Shown here piece by piece: positions 18,913 through 28,169 of a DNA stretch of 64,000 nt. Each line of letters begins with the position of its first letter. The first letter of the stretch is position 1. The stretch comes from Mangrovimonas sp. ST2L15. Lineage in GTDB: Bacteria; Bacteroidota; Bacteroidia; Flavobacteriales; Flavobacteriaceae. Location of the stretch: assembly GCF_001280515.1 (NCBI RefSeq), contig NZ_LBIQ01000030.1:1178001-1242000 (forward strand). The letters run 5' to 3'. The position numbers and the translations under genes are program-made. The notes beneath the pieces were generated by a model. That model was not told where the DNA came from. It searched no databases and saw nothing but the letters and a program-made list of their open reading frames with translations.

Positions 18913-21429
18913 TTATTCTATGATAACTCTTTTAGTGGTCACAATGTTGGAACCATTTTTCAGATTAACAAGATAAATGCCCGAAGATCCTGACATGTCG
19001 AATTTCTTGATTTTTTCTCCAGTTATCACAGGAGTTTCAAGAATAGTACGCCCCATCATATCCATGATTTCTATTGAGTCTACCTGATTTTCATTTTGAA
19101 ATTCCACGAAGAATATTCCGCCAGAAGGATTGGGGTAAAGAAGAATGTTATTGGATGCCATAACATTTTCATCAATGCTTAACGCGTTTTCAAGAGGTGA
19201 ATCTCCAAAAGAAATCAAATAGGAATTAACAATAAGGTGTGGGTTAAACCCGTCATTACAATCAGCGCAAGTAACATTAGTGACACATTCTGGATTGTTT
19301 GGATGGCAATAATCTACATAAGATTCATCAAAAACATAATCCAAATCTACACTACTGTTTGTAGTAAACGGAGTCATATCATAGTCAAAATATTGTGCAA
19401 TACTTCCTGGGCACCAACCTGCTCTATTATAGAACCACGTTCCACTTTGGGGACTACAATTATCTGGGTTGGGGTTGCAATCTACCCAATTGAATTGCGT
19501 AAATGTCTCGGCGTCATTAACCCAAATATGGTGCGTGTTAGGATTAAATTCGGCTGCATTATCCGTATTGTTTTCGCCCCAACCATGACCGGTTGAAAGT
19601 AGTTTAATTTTGGCGGTTTCAGTATTTTCAGGAAAAGGCTTATTTAAATCCTCTGTTGGTTGTAAATCTGCCAGGTCTCCAAATTGGTAGGTGTCATTCC
19701 AAAGTTTTTCTACATGACCGTATGGGTGCTCAGAAGTGCCTGCAGTGTAATCTAACTGAAGGGTGTATAGGAAACCGTTTCCTTGTGTGCCTAAATTCAC
19801 TCTGAATTTTGTTCTACCGCTTAGTAGAGACATAAAATCTGTTAGATCAATTTCATGCTGGCAACTCACACCATAAGGCGTCAAATATCTGATGATCTCA
19901 TACCATTCTCCATTTTTACCCATAACATCAATAGACGAAACGCGGTCCCAAGGATCACAACCTCCATCTGGACAATCAATAAATAGAGTAGCAGAAATTT
20001 CATCGAATGCACCAATATAACTTGGTAAATCAGATTCTACTGTTACCGTTGGGATGTCACCATTGACCCAAACATCTTCTGTTGCATTGACTGTTTGATC
20101 AACACCGTTTTCTACTAAATTGAAACTAATTGTTTCGTCCCCATTAGCACCAAAATTATTGGTAGAAGAAATGACGAGTTCGTGGTTTCCGAAGGATGTA
20201 GGCGTCCACCAACCGCTGTAATAACCATTTCCAAAGCTTGTTAATTCTACATTGTCGCCGTCAACAGCGGCAGAAACGGACTCGATTGAAAATAACTCTG
20301 GATATGATATTCCAGCTCTAAAAGCAATTTGAATAGGTATTAAACTTGAGGCATAAGCAGTTCCTGCTAATGGATGTAAACCTTCAGTCTCCACAAGAAT
20401 AGCATTTGGATCTAAAACGGGAAAGGTTACAAAAACATCAGCTGCAGGATCGTAATTTTCGTCTCCTGATTGACTCGCCTTTACTGTTATATCACCGGTT
20501 TCACCAGTTAATGTCAATAAATCACCTTCAATAGTAGCTGGTCCAGAAATAATTTCGAAACTAATGGGTAAGTCCGAATTTACTGTTGCTTCCAATTGAA
20601 ATGGTTCATCTGTAATTAGCTTAGGAGAAATTTGAGGAAAATTAATGGCTTGGAAATTACCTTCCAATGTTCCGTTAAAATTTGAAGTTTCACCTTCTAA
20701 AGCAAAATTGTTCAGCTCAGAATGCTTTGATGCATCACCACTAAAATCCAAAAGTTGGGTGATGCTTGTATTGTTTCCTCCGGGGGTTCCTTGATTAAAT
20801 TTGTAGTAAACCTCTAGATTGGCCTCGTTGCCTTCCAGTTCGTTGGCCATCATATCCTGAATTTCTGCTTGAGTTAAGGCTTTACTCCATAGAGATACTT
20901 CATCAGCTCTTCCTTGAAATATGAAATTAAAACCTGAAAGGATACATTTTCCAATTGAAAATGGTCTGTCATTTGAACCAAAAATTCCGGAAGCAGTACT
21001 GCTGCCAATTGAAACTCCATCAACAAATAACTCAACTGTAGTTTCATTGAAAATCCAGGCAATATGTTGCCATTGTTGAGCTTGAATGGTTCCGGCTGGA
21101 GCCACAACTTCATGTAAACCTGTAGTTGTCACCAATCTACATTCCATAGTTCCGTCACCTAATTGAATGAGATACATTTCACCATTTCCAGTTCCTCCAC
21201 CTCTAATACTCATCATTCCCTCTCCATAGGATGGGTTGTCTGAATAGAACCATCCAGCCATCGATATGGTGTTTGATCCGGAAACAAATTGTGAAGCGTT
21301 TGGCAAGGATGTAAAATCATCTTCTCCATCAAAATGGAGGTATTGATTGGACTGGGCATGCCCAATTAAAAATGTAAGAAAAAAGAATTGAAAAAATAGC
21401 CAAGTCTTTTTCGCGTAGTATTGTTTCAT
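18913..21429 (-). CDS. PNGase F-like T9SS cargo protein with LamG domain
   Basis: An 838-residue exported protein. Order: signal peptide (to about residue 25, ending GHAQS), concanavalin/LamG-like domain (about 30-215), a beta-sandwich linker (about 265-340), a two-part domain resembling peptide-N-glycosidase F (about 460-750), and a type A T9SS sorting domain (about 760-838, starting LLYPNPSGGIFFVEF). Matches recalled from PNGase F include GCDPWDRVSS (about 490-498, holding the equivalent of catalytic Asp60), GEWYEIIRYLTPY, DFMSLLSGRT, AAEF (about 625, equivalent of Glu206) and NRAGWCPG. The Glu118 position appears to be glycine, so N-glycan release is plausible but not assured. It may act on host or algal glycoproteins; binding without catalysis is the alternative. 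Confidence 0.82.
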   Translation of the reverse strand: MKQYYAKKTWLFFQFFFLTFLIGHAQSNQYLHFDGEDDFTSLPNASQFVSGSNTISMAGWFYSDNPSYGEGMMSIRGGGTGNGEMYLIQLGDGTMECRLVTTTGLHEVVAPAGTIQAQQWQHIAWIFNETTVELFVDGVSIGSSTASGIFGSNDRPFSIGKCILSGFNFIFQGRADEVSLWSKALTQAEIQDMMANELEGNEANLEVYYKFNQGTPGGNNTSITQLLDFSGDASKHSELNNFALEGETSNFNGTLEGNFQAINFPQISPKLITDEPFQLEATVNSDLPISFEIISGPATIEGDLLTLTGETGDITVKASQSGDENYDPAADVFVTFPVLDPNAILVETEGLHPLAGTAYASSLIPIQIAFRAGISYPELFSIESVSAAVDGDNVELTSFGNGYYSGWWTPTSFGNHELVISSTNNFGANGDETISFNLVENGVDQTVNATEDVWVNGDIPTVTVESDLPSYIGAFDEISATLFIDCPDGGCDPWDRVSSIDVMGKNGEWYEIIRYLTPYGVSCQHEIDLTDFMSLLSGRTKFRVNLGTQGNGFLYTLQLDYTAGTSEHPYGHVEKLWNDTYQFGDLADLQPTEDLNKPFPENTETAKIKLLSTGHGWGENNTDNAAEFNPNTHHIWVNDAETFTQFNWVDCNPNPDNCSPQSGTWFYNRAGWCPGSIAQYFDYDMTPFTTNSSVDLDYVFDESYVDYCHPNNPECVTNVTCADCNDGFNPHLIVNSYLISFGDSPLENALSIDENVMASNNILLYPNPSGGIFFVEFQNENQVDSIEIMDMMGRTILETPVITGEKIKKFDMSGSSGIYLVNLKNGSNIVTTKRVIIE

Positions 21430-21583
21430 AAAAGTAAATTGTATTATTTCGGCGCAATTTAGTGAATAGTCACAGTTTTATGAAGTAATGAATGCAATCC
21501 TGTGTATTATTGTGAAATTAATGAAAACCATCTCTAAAATATGTTGGAAGCACAAAAGAATGAGGCGATTTTGGTAAAATAAA

Positions 21584-21607
21584 AAAGCGAGTCATTTGAC
21601 TCGCTTT
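21584..21607. terminator. Terminator of accD, GCGAGTCA hairpin copy 2
   Basis: AAAGCGAGTCA (21584-21594) and TGACTCGCTTT (21597-21607) form an 11-bp stem. The A-run from 21579 gives a T-tract on the minus strand, ending accD transcription. Its arms are the same as those of the hairpin at 18877-18900. Confidence 0.85.
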
Positions 21608-21610
21608 ATC

Positions 21611-22468
21611 TTATTCCCTGATTGGGTTATTCTGAATTAAATCTAAGTAGAGATTTACCCTGTTTTTTAAATCTTTTCGATGGGTGATGAAATCAAGAAA
21701 CCCATGTTCCATTAAAAACTCTGCCGTTTGAAATCCTTCAGGCAATTCCTTTCCGGTGGTATCTCTCACCACACGTGGACCAGCAAAACCAATCAGAGCT
21801 CCGGGCTCACTAATGTTAATGTCTCCTAACATGGCAAATGAAGCTGTGGTTCCTCCCGTGGTTGGATCTGTACATAAGGAGATATATGGTATTTTGGCTT
21901 CAGCCAAAAGAGCCAATTTTGCGGAAGTTTTAGCCAATTGCATTAATGATAAAGCGGCTTCCATCATTCTAGCACCTCCAGATTTTGAGATAATCATGAA
22001 AGGAGTCTTTTTCTTTAGGGCATAATCAGCTGCTCTGGCAATTTTTTCACCTACCACACTTCCCATAGATCCACCAATGAAACTGAAATCCATACAGGCT
22101 ACAACCAAATCGTTTCCTTTAGATTTCCCAACGGCACATCTTACCGCATCTTTAAGTTTGGTTTTCTCCATGGCTGCTTTTAAGCGGTCAGGGTATTTTT
22201 TGGTATCCTCAAACTTCAAAGGATCTTTTGACTCTAAATTAGGATCCAATTCCTTGAATTTATTGTCGTCAAAAAGTATCTCAAAATATTCTTTACTTCC
22301 TATTCTTACGTGATAACCATCTTCAGGGCTTACATAAAAATTTTGTTCAAGTTCTTTGGTGTCAACAATTTTTCCGGTGGGAGATTTGTACCAAAGGCCC
22401 TTAGGGGTATCTTTTTTCTCTTCTGTAGAAGTCTGTATTCCTTTTTCTTTTCTTTTAAACCAAGACAT
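21611..22468 (-). CDS. accD: Acetyl-CoA carboxylase carboxyltransferase beta subunit
   Basis: With AccA it transfers the carboxyl group from biotin-BCCP to acetyl-CoA to give malonyl-CoA for fatty acid synthesis. The 285 residues carry the crotonase-like carboxyltransferase core: [73 protein letters not shown] and [14 protein letters not shown]. The N-terminus [18 protein letters not shown] occupies the place where E. coli AccD has its four-cysteine zinc ribbon, but the cysteines are missing here. I recall the same in other flavobacterial AccD. It lies downstream of fbaA behind a terminator. Confidence 0.94.
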   Translation of the reverse strand: MSWFKRKEKGIQTSTEEKKDTPKGLWYKSPTGKIVDTKELEQNFYVSPEDGYHVRIGSKEYFEILFDDNKFKELDPNLESKDPLKFEDTKKYPDRLKAAMEKTKLKDAVRCAVGKSKGNDLVVACMDFSFIGGSMGSVVGEKIARAADYALKKKTPFMIISKSGGARMMEAALSLMQLAKTSAKLALLAEAKIPYISLCTDPTTGGTTASFAMLGDINISEPGALIGFAGPRVVRDTTGKELPEGFQTAEFLMEHGFLDFITHRKDLKNRVNLYLDLIQNNPIRE

Positions 22469-22518
22469 GTTTGCTATAATTTTAAGTCAACGGGAAATAA
22501 ATGTAGTTATAAAAAAAA

Positions 22519-22549
22519 CAACTTCACAAGAGTTTGTCTTGTGAAGTTG
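22519..22549 (-). terminator. Terminator of fbaA
   Basis: CAACTTCACAAG (22519-22530) and CTTGTGAAGTTG (22538-22549) form a perfect 12-bp stem with a 7-base loop, followed on the minus strand by eight T (22511-22518). A T-run also exists on the plus strand. Confidence 0.88.
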
Positions 22550-22564
22550 TTTTTTGAACCTTAA

Positions 22565-23632
22565 CTATAAGGTATTTACGTTATTAAGATCTTCAAAGGC
22601 CTTCTTCAAACGAGTAACGAAGGTTTCTTCTCCTTTGCGTAACCAAACTCTAGGGTCGTAGTACTTTTTATTTGGTGAATCATCACCATCAGGATTTCCA
22701 ATTTGAGTTTTTAAGTATTCGGCATGTTCAGTCATATAATCTCTAATACCACTCATAAAAGCATATTGCATATCCGTGTCAATATTCATTTTAATAACTC
22801 CGTATCCAATGGCTTCTCTAATTTCTTCTACTGTAGAACCAGATCCTCCGTGGAATACAAAATCAATGTGATTTTGACCAACACCATACTTTTCAGTGAT
22901 ATATTCCTGTGAATTTCTTAAAATCTTTGGAGTCAATTTCACATTTCCAGGCTTATATACGCCGTGAACGTTTCCAAATGCCGCTGCAATAGTAAATTGA
23001 TCACTTACCTTGCTTAGCTCTTCATAAGCGTAAGCCACTTCTTCTGGTTGTGTATATAATTTAGAATCATCAACATCAGAATTGTCAACACCATCTTCTT
23101 CACCACCAGTTATTCCAAGTTCAATTTCTAAAGTCATTCCCATTTTGCTCATTCTAGCCAAATAGGTTTTGCATATTTCTATGTTCTCTTCAATTGGTTC
23201 TTCACTTAAGTCGATCATATGAGAACTAAATAAAGGCTTTCCAGTTTTGGCGAAATGCTCTTCACTGGCATCTAGCATACCATCAATCCACGGCAATAAT
23301 TTCTTGGCACAGTGGTCAGTATGCAATATAACAGGTACCCCATATGCCACTGATAAATCATGTACGTGCTTGGCACCAGCCACAGCACCAGCAATAGCTG
23401 CTCTTTGATATTCGTTATTTAACGATTTTCCGGCATTAAATACTGCACCGCCATTAGAGAATTGAATAATTACAGGTGCATTCAAAGCTTTTGCTGTTTC
23501 TAGCACCCCATTAATAGAATTTGAACCGATAACATTTACAGCAGGTAGGGCAAAGCCTTTTTCTTTTGCTAATTTGAAGATTTCTTGAACTTCTTTTCCT
23601 GTAGCAACTCCTGCTTTAATATGATGTGACAT
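22565..23632 (-). CDS. fbaA: Class II fructose-bisphosphate aldolase
   Basis: Zinc-dependent cleavage of fructose 1,6-bisphosphate to dihydroxyacetone phosphate and glyceraldehyde 3-phosphate in glycolysis, and the reverse in gluconeogenesis. The 355-residue protein is the long E. coli FbaA type. Landmarks are FALPAVNVIGSNSINGVLETA, VILHTDHCAKKLLPW (zinc ligands and catalytic Asp), LEIELGITGGEEDGVDN, AAAFGNVHGVYKPGNV, DFVFHGGSGST and VIKMNIDTDMQYAF. It follows tamL by 49 bases; its likely promoter overlaps the end of that gap. Confidence 0.96.
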   Translation of the reverse strand: MSHHIKAGVATGKEVQEIFKLAKEKGFALPAVNVIGSNSINGVLETAKALNAPVIIQFSNGGAVFNAGKSLNNEYQRAAIAGAVAGAKHVHDLSVAYGVPVILHTDHCAKKLLPWIDGMLDASEEHFAKTGKPLFSSHMIDLSEEPIEENIEICKTYLARMSKMGMTLEIELGITGGEEDGVDNSDVDDSKLYTQPEEVAYAYEELSKVSDQFTIAAAFGNVHGVYKPGNVKLTPKILRNSQEYITEKYGVGQNHIDFVFHGGSGSTVEEIREAIGYGVIKMNIDTDMQYAFMSGIRDYMTEHAEYLKTQIGNPDGDDSPNKKYYDPRVWLRKGEETFVTRLKKAFEDLNNVNTL

Positions 23633-23658
23633 AGGTTGTTTTTTTGAATTTCGAGTTA

Positions 23659-23666
23659 CAAAAATA
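23659..23666 (-). promoter_or_regulatory. -7 box for fbaA
   Basis: On the minus strand this reads TATTTTTG, a TAnnTTTG match 26 bases ahead of the fbaA ATG, giving a leader of about 20 bases. The -33 region falls in the 3' end of tamL and shows TTTC at best. Confidence 0.5.
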
Positions 23667-23681
23667 AGAAATTTAAAGCGG

Positions 23682-26210
23682 TTAGAAAGGATAATTTATA
23701 CCAATATTATAAACCGCATTTTGAAAGTTGTAATCTTTAAACCATCTGTTATTAGTTGATAAAGATGGATCATACGTTTTGAATCCAATATCAAATCTGG
23801 CAACAACAAACCCAAAATCATATCTGATTCCAAAACCAGAACCAACAGCTACGTCTTTTAGCGATTTTAATCCATCAAAAGTAGCTCGATCATCTTCTAC
23901 ATTGTCTAGAGCATTCCAAATATTACCCGCATCTACAAATAGGGCGGCATTGATTCCTTCATATACATTAAATCGATATTCTGCACTAAAAGCGAGTTTT
24001 AAATTGGCTTCATTAAATTCTTCATTGGAATCCAAACTTCCTGGGCCCAAGCTATAGGCAGTCCAAGCTCTGTTGTCATTGGTTCCTCCTGCATAAAAAC
24101 TTTTGGAAAAAGGTATGCTATTAGAGTTTCCGTAGGGAACTGCAATTCCAGCAAATGTTCTAATTGCAAAAACCTTTCTTCTTCCAATTTCCCAGTGTTT
24201 TATAAAATCCAACTCTACTTTGGCATATTGTGAATAGGGGACATTGAATATTTCATAGCGCCCATTGGAATTTTTCTTTAAATCGGCCAATCTGGAAATT
24301 AATGAAAATGTATTTCCTGCCAGTTCCAATTTGTATCTAAAGATGGTGAACGTTTCATCATATAATGTTTCCTTGGTGTTTTTTACGTAATTAAAACTGG
24401 TGGAAAATATCAGGTTGTTTTCTGTTAGTCTTATTTTTCTTTCATTAATGGCAGAAACTGTTTGGTAATCATTATCATTAGGTGTAAGTGAAGTGTTTCC
24501 GCTTAAGACATCATTTATAAAGGCATCTGTTTGATTGGGATATTCAAGGTCTTCACCATTATTGTAATTTAGATTATTGGAAACGTCATTCAGGCTTTCA
24601 TAGGAGTTGGTATAAACCCCAAAATAATTGTCTGGGTTTAAATTTCTAACGTATTGTACATTGTATAAGTCAAAAAGGTTGGTTACTATGTTCCTTGGAA
24701 ACCATTTATAACTTAACGCACTGGTAAAAGTTTGTTTGTCTAATCCTATGTTTGTTTGGCTAGAACTAGCAATACTGAATCGGGTGCTGGGAAACATAGA
24801 TTTTGGTATCAGCTTTTCAGTATTGATTGGAAAAAACAATCTAGGGATGGTTAAATTTAAATTGGCCCCAACTTCCGTAATATCAAAAAAGCGATCCTCA
24901 TCATTTGCAGCATCCTTGGAAGATCCAATAGACCCAAATGCGCTAAATTCTAAGGTTTCTGCACCACCAAAGACATTTCTCATAACCAACCCGGGACTAA
25001 AGGAAAGTCCAATGGTTTGAATGTTACTTTGAGACACTTCGGCGCTTAAGTTAAGTCCGAATTTTTTCTTTGGAGTAAGGTAAATATTAGTAGTTATCGT
25101 TGTGTCTGGATTCTCAATGTATTCGATGTTTGGATACTTGAAAGTACGCAGCTCTGTTAAATGACGATAGGTATTAGAGCGGTCTTTATCACGATAAACC
25201 ATACCTGGAGTAATAAAAATAGCATTGGTTAAGGCTCTTGGCCTAAACCTCATTTTTTCATAACTGTAGAGGTTTATTCCGTTGTAGGTTGCTGAATCTT
25301 TTGGTTGATTATTTTGATGTTCAAACTGAAAGTCGGTGTAAATATTTACTTCCTTAATTTTATATGATTGAAACGGAATTCTATAAACAGAGTCCTGTTT
25401 CCTTACCTGTCTGTTTGATATCTGTACTTCTACATTAACATTTTTATTAGTGTTAACGGTATCCATCTCAAAAAACACATAGTCTTCACCAAAATGATAA
25501 ATACCAGAGTTTCTCATTTGTTCGGTTATTCGACGTTTCTCTTCTTCAAAATAAGCAGTTCTGTAACGTCTACCTTTTTTTATGTAAGATTTGTTCAATT
25601 GCATTTGAAACAGGGAATCTACTACAGGGGATTGAATTTTACTTGAAATGGAGTCGATGATATAGGGCTCTTTGGTATTTACATAATATTCTACCGAAGC
25701 TTTTTTGTCTTCTTGTTTTTTAGTTTCGCTGGAAACTTCAACATCAAACCAGCCATTATTAAAATAATAAGCCATTAATTGGTTTTCAGATTTAACTGTT
25801 TTATCATCATTCACCAAAATGGGAGCTTGCCCCGTAGTTTTCAACCATTCGTTGAAACCATGTCTAAATTGAAGGTAGTTTTGATGTTGCTTTTTAGAAA
25901 GAACACTTTCCCAAAATTCCCTTCGCCCTGGATTAGCGTACAAACGAGAATTTAAAATAGAATCAATATTTGGTCGGGCTAAATTGTAAATGTATAGCCT
26001 AATGGGTAGGCCTAAAGCGCTTCTGTTTTTTTTCTGATATAACAGGCTATTGATTCTTTCGGAAGTTTCCTTTTTTTCGTTAACAAAAATGGTGTTTTTG
26101 GTAAGTAGATGTTCACCTTCGGGAACTCTCTTTACAGAATTACAGGAAAATAATAGACCCGCAATTAAAAGAATTAATGCTATTTTTGAAGAATTAAGTT
26201 TCAAATACAA
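23682..26210 (-). CDS. tamL: TamL, lipoprotein BamA-family translocation and assembly factor
   Basis: An 842-residue outer-membrane protein of the Omp85 family. The start MYLKLNSSKIALILLIAGLLFSC is a lipoprotein signal peptide with cysteine at about residue 23, the feature that separates TamL from TamA/BamA. POTRA-like repeats follow (YYVNTKEPYIIDSI, FRPRALTNAIFITPGMVY). The C-terminal surface-antigen barrel shows FYAGGTNDNRAWTAYSLGPG, FDAGNIWN-like text (FVDAGNIWNAL) and GFGIRYDFGFVVARFDIGFK. In Bacteroidetes TamL replaces TamA and works with TamB in envelope assembly. It is divergent from the RNA methyltransferase gene. Confidence 0.92.
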   Translation of the reverse strand: MYLKLNSSKIALILLIAGLLFSCNSVKRVPEGEHLLTKNTIFVNEKKETSERINSLLYQKKNRSALGLPIRLYIYNLARPNIDSILNSRLYANPGRREFWESVLSKKQHQNYLQFRHGFNEWLKTTGQAPILVNDDKTVKSENQLMAYYFNNGWFDVEVSSETKKQEDKKASVEYYVNTKEPYIIDSISSKIQSPVVDSLFQMQLNKSYIKKGRRYRTAYFEEEKRRITEQMRNSGIYHFGEDYVFFEMDTVNTNKNVNVEVQISNRQVRKQDSVYRIPFQSYKIKEVNIYTDFQFEHQNNQPKDSATYNGINLYSYEKMRFRPRALTNAIFITPGMVYRDKDRSNTYRHLTELRTFKYPNIEYIENPDTTITTNIYLTPKKKFGLNLSAEVSQSNIQTIGLSFSPGLVMRNVFGGAETLEFSAFGSIGSSKDAANDEDRFFDITEVGANLNLTIPRLFFPINTEKLIPKSMFPSTRFSIASSSQTNIGLDKQTFTSALSYKWFPRNIVTNLFDLYNVQYVRNLNPDNYFGVYTNSYESLNDVSNNLNYNNGEDLEYPNQTDAFINDVLSGNTSLTPNDNDYQTVSAINERKIRLTENNLIFSTSFNYVKNTKETLYDETFTIFRYKLELAGNTFSLISRLADLKKNSNGRYEIFNVPYSQYAKVELDFIKHWEIGRRKVFAIRTFAGIAVPYGNSNSIPFSKSFYAGGTNDNRAWTAYSLGPGSLDSNEEFNEANLKLAFSAEYRFNVYEGINAALFVDAGNIWNALDNVEDDRATFDGLKSLKDVAVGSGFGIRYDFGFVVARFDIGFKTYDPSLSTNNRWFKDYNFQNAVYNIGINYPF

Positions 26211-26262
26211 ATAAATTAGTCTGTAAAGAATAGAGTTGAGGTATTAAATTCCCGTTCAAACT

Positions 26263-26270
26263 CAAAAATA
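26263..26270 (-). promoter_or_regulatory. -7 box for tamL
   Basis: The minus strand reads TATTTTTG, matching TAnnTTTG, 52 bases ahead of the tamL ATG. No good -33 element is seen. Confidence 0.4.
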
Positions 26271-26308
26271 CATTATTTCCTAAGATTACATATTTAATTA
26301 TTGGTTGA

Positions 26309-27031
26309 ATGTTATCCAAAAATCAAATAAAGTTAGTAGCCAGTTTAAAACAAAAAAAATATAGGAATCAGCATGGGTTATTTGTGGCTGAAGGAATCAA
26401 AACAATTGAAGAGTTGCTGGCTTCCCAAATAAAGCTTTATCATTTATTTACAACAGAAAGTTTTCAATTGGACTCTCAAAAGGAGACATTGATTACAGAC
26501 CACGAATTAAAGAAAATTAGTTATTTAACTACGCCCAACAAGGCGTTGGCTTTATTTGAAATCCCTAAAGTATTACCTCTGGATAAATCACAATTAATTG
26601 TGGCGGTAGATGAAGTTCGTGATCCCGGGAATTTGGGAACGATTATCAGGTTGTGTGATTGGTTTGGAATAGAGCATTTGGTTTGCTCAACCGGTACAGT
26701 GGACTGTTTTAATCCAAAGGTGATTCAAGCCACCATGGGTTCTATTATAAGGGTAAATATCCATTATTTGGATTTACCTCATTTACTATCTGATTTTGAC
26801 TATCCAATATTTGGAGCTTTTATGGATGGTGAAAATGTTTATTCAAAAGCGTTACCCAGTCAGGGGCTTGTAATTATGGGTAATGAAGCTAATGGTATTT
26901 CCAAGGAGGTTGAAAAATTTGTAACCGATAGAATATCCATTCCTAGATTTGGTAAATTACAGGAAACCGAAAGCCTTAATGTGGCCACAGCTACAGCCAT
27001 TCTTTTAAGTGAGTTTAAAAGGAAAAGCTAA
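26309..27031 (+). CDS. SPOUT (TrmH/SpoU family) RNA 2'-O-methyltransferase
   Basis: A 240-residue SAM-dependent methyltransferase for ribose 2'-O-methylation of tRNA or rRNA. An N-terminal substrate-binding part (QKKYRNQHGLFVAEGIKTIEELL, the L30e-like SpoU_sub_bind type) is followed by the knotted SPOUT domain: motif 1 DEVRDPGNLGTIIRLCDWFG, motif 2 IMGNEANGIS, motif 3 IPRFGKLQETESLNVATATAI. The target nucleotide cannot be told; RlmB-like and TrmH-like members share these motifs. It is divergent from tamL and converges on the RDD gene with 3 bases between the two stop codons. Confidence 0.9.
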   Translation: MLSKNQIKLVASLKQKKYRNQHGLFVAEGIKTIEELLASQIKLYHLFTTESFQLDSQKETLITDHELKKISYLTTPNKALALFEIPKVLPLDKSQLIVAVDEVRDPGNLGTIIRLCDWFGIEHLVCSTGTVDCFNPKVIQATMGSIIRVNIHYLDLPHLLSDFDYPIFGAFMDGENVYSKALPSQGLVIMGNEANGISKEVEKFVTDRISIPRFGKLQETESLNVATATAILLSEFKRKS

Positions 27032-27034
27032 TTT

Positions 27035-27421
27035 TTATTCAACAACTACAACAGAATTCACTGCTAAATCATGAATGGTTTGTCTTTTATCATTTCCCAT
27101 GGCAATAACGAAGGACAGCCATCCTAGTAGAACTTTTAAGGCAAATCTGATAAGGGCTTTTGGAAAGTTGATCTTTTTTTGAGTTTCAATATCCTGAACA
27201 ATTAATTTTGTGAAGCCATGACCCATGGTGGCTCCATAAAAGCTTACAAATAAAGGTTCATATAGGATAACAAGCGCCAGAAAAGACATTCTTATATAAT
27301 CAGGTACGTTCTCAAATAAATTTAATAGTTCTGAAATTGCATATATGTAAGCTACAATGATTATTGTATCTATAAACGCTGCTTTAGCTCTGTCAAAAAG
27401 ATTTGCGTAACTGCTAGTCAT
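27035..27421 (-). CDS. RDD-family membrane protein
   Basis: A 128-residue inner-membrane protein of unknown biochemical role. It carries the RDD pattern: Arg-Ala-Lys-Ala with an Asp near the start (FDRAKAAFIDTIIIVAYIYAI), a central membrane hairpin, ATMGHGFTKLIVQDIETQKKIN and a final hydrophobic segment with LLGWLSFVIAMGNDKRQTIHDLA. Some RDD proteins have been linked to ion transport. It lies 26 bases downstream of porT on the same strand and is probably co-transcribed with ubiE and porT. Confidence 0.85.
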   Translation of the reverse strand: MTSSYANLFDRAKAAFIDTIIIVAYIYAISELLNLFENVPDYIRMSFLALVILYEPLFVSFYGATMGHGFTKLIVQDIETQKKINFPKALIRFALKVLLGWLSFVIAMGNDKRQTIHDLAVNSVVVVE

Positions 27422-27447
27422 TTGTCTTTCGGTGCAAATGCAATTAA

Positions 27448-28164
27448 CTATTGAAACGTAAAATTGATAAAAACCCCTCTGGTTTTCATTGTTTCAATGT
27501 TTCCAGTCCACGGGCTGTTCGGGTCATTGTCTCTAACAACTTCATCATTGATGGCGAAAACGCCTCTTATGGATGGGGTGAATTTAAAGTAGTATAGGTA
27601 GAAATCGATTCCAAAACCTAATTCATAAAAATACATGCTTTTTTTGCTTCGGAACTTACCGTTGTAATTGTCGTCAGGGTTCTTCTCGTTACTAGAAAGG
27701 TTTAGTGCTGTGGATACCCCGCCCACCACAAACGGTTTGAAATTATTAAGTCTTTTGGTAGAGAACTTTATTAACAAAGGTACGTGAATGTAGGTGGATT
27801 TTATCTCCCGCTCTAAATCAGATGGTCTGAAATCTTCAAAACCTTGAAAATAACTTTCGTCATATTGAAGAGTTCTAGTCGTCATATAAAGTCCAGGCTC
27901 TAGTCGTAAATCCATGTAGTCGTTAATACGCATGTTACCAACCAATCCCACATTGAATCCTGTGCTTTTTTTAACTAAAATATCTTTTTTGTCTTCCCTG
28001 TAGTCAAAGTTAAAGTCATAACTATTAAAACCTATGAAGTAACCATAGCTTAAAAATTTCTTGTCAAAATTTTCATCATTCAGAACTTTTTCCTTGCTGA
28101 ATAATTGTGCTGAAGCAAATTGATAGCAACCTATGAATACTAGTAGAAAAAAGAAGTTTCTCAT
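27448..28164 (-). CDS. porT: PorT-family outer-membrane protein of type IX secretion
   Basis: A 238-residue outer-membrane beta-barrel of the PorT/SprT type, needed for T9SS protein export and linked gliding in relatives. The signal peptide MRNFFFLLVFIGCYQFASAQ is followed by alternating barrel strands (GYFIGFNSYDFNFDY, NVGLVGNMRINDYMDLRLEPGLYM, IHVPLLIKF, VGGVSTALNLSS) and a C-terminal aromatic (VFINFTFQ). The position directly after ubiE is the arrangement I remember for porT in flavobacteria. The gap to ubiE is 5 bases, so they are one operon. Three probable T9SS cargo genes occur in this window. Confidence 0.85.
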   Translation of the reverse strand: MRNFFFLLVFIGCYQFASAQLFSKEKVLNDENFDKKFLSYGYFIGFNSYDFNFDYREDKKDILVKKSTGFNVGLVGNMRINDYMDLRLEPGLYMTTRTLQYDESYFQGFEDFRPSDLEREIKSTYIHVPLLIKFSTKRLNNFKPFVVGGVSTALNLSSNEKNPDDNYNGKFRSKKSMYFYELGFGIDFYLYYFKFTPSIRGVFAINDEVVRDNDPNSPWTGNIETMKTRGVFINFTFQ

Positions 28165-28169
28165 AAAAT

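Noticed and set aside
19237-19596. Plus-strand frame of 119 codons inside the PNGase F-like gene
   Set aside because: It is an antisense shadow of a well-supported gene, with no promoter and no recognisable domain.
18872-21607. Insertion sequence or transposon flanked by the two GCGAGTCA hairpins
   Set aside because: No transposase or recombinase gene lies between them, and both hairpins sit where ordinary terminators are expected. Kept only as a repeat observation.
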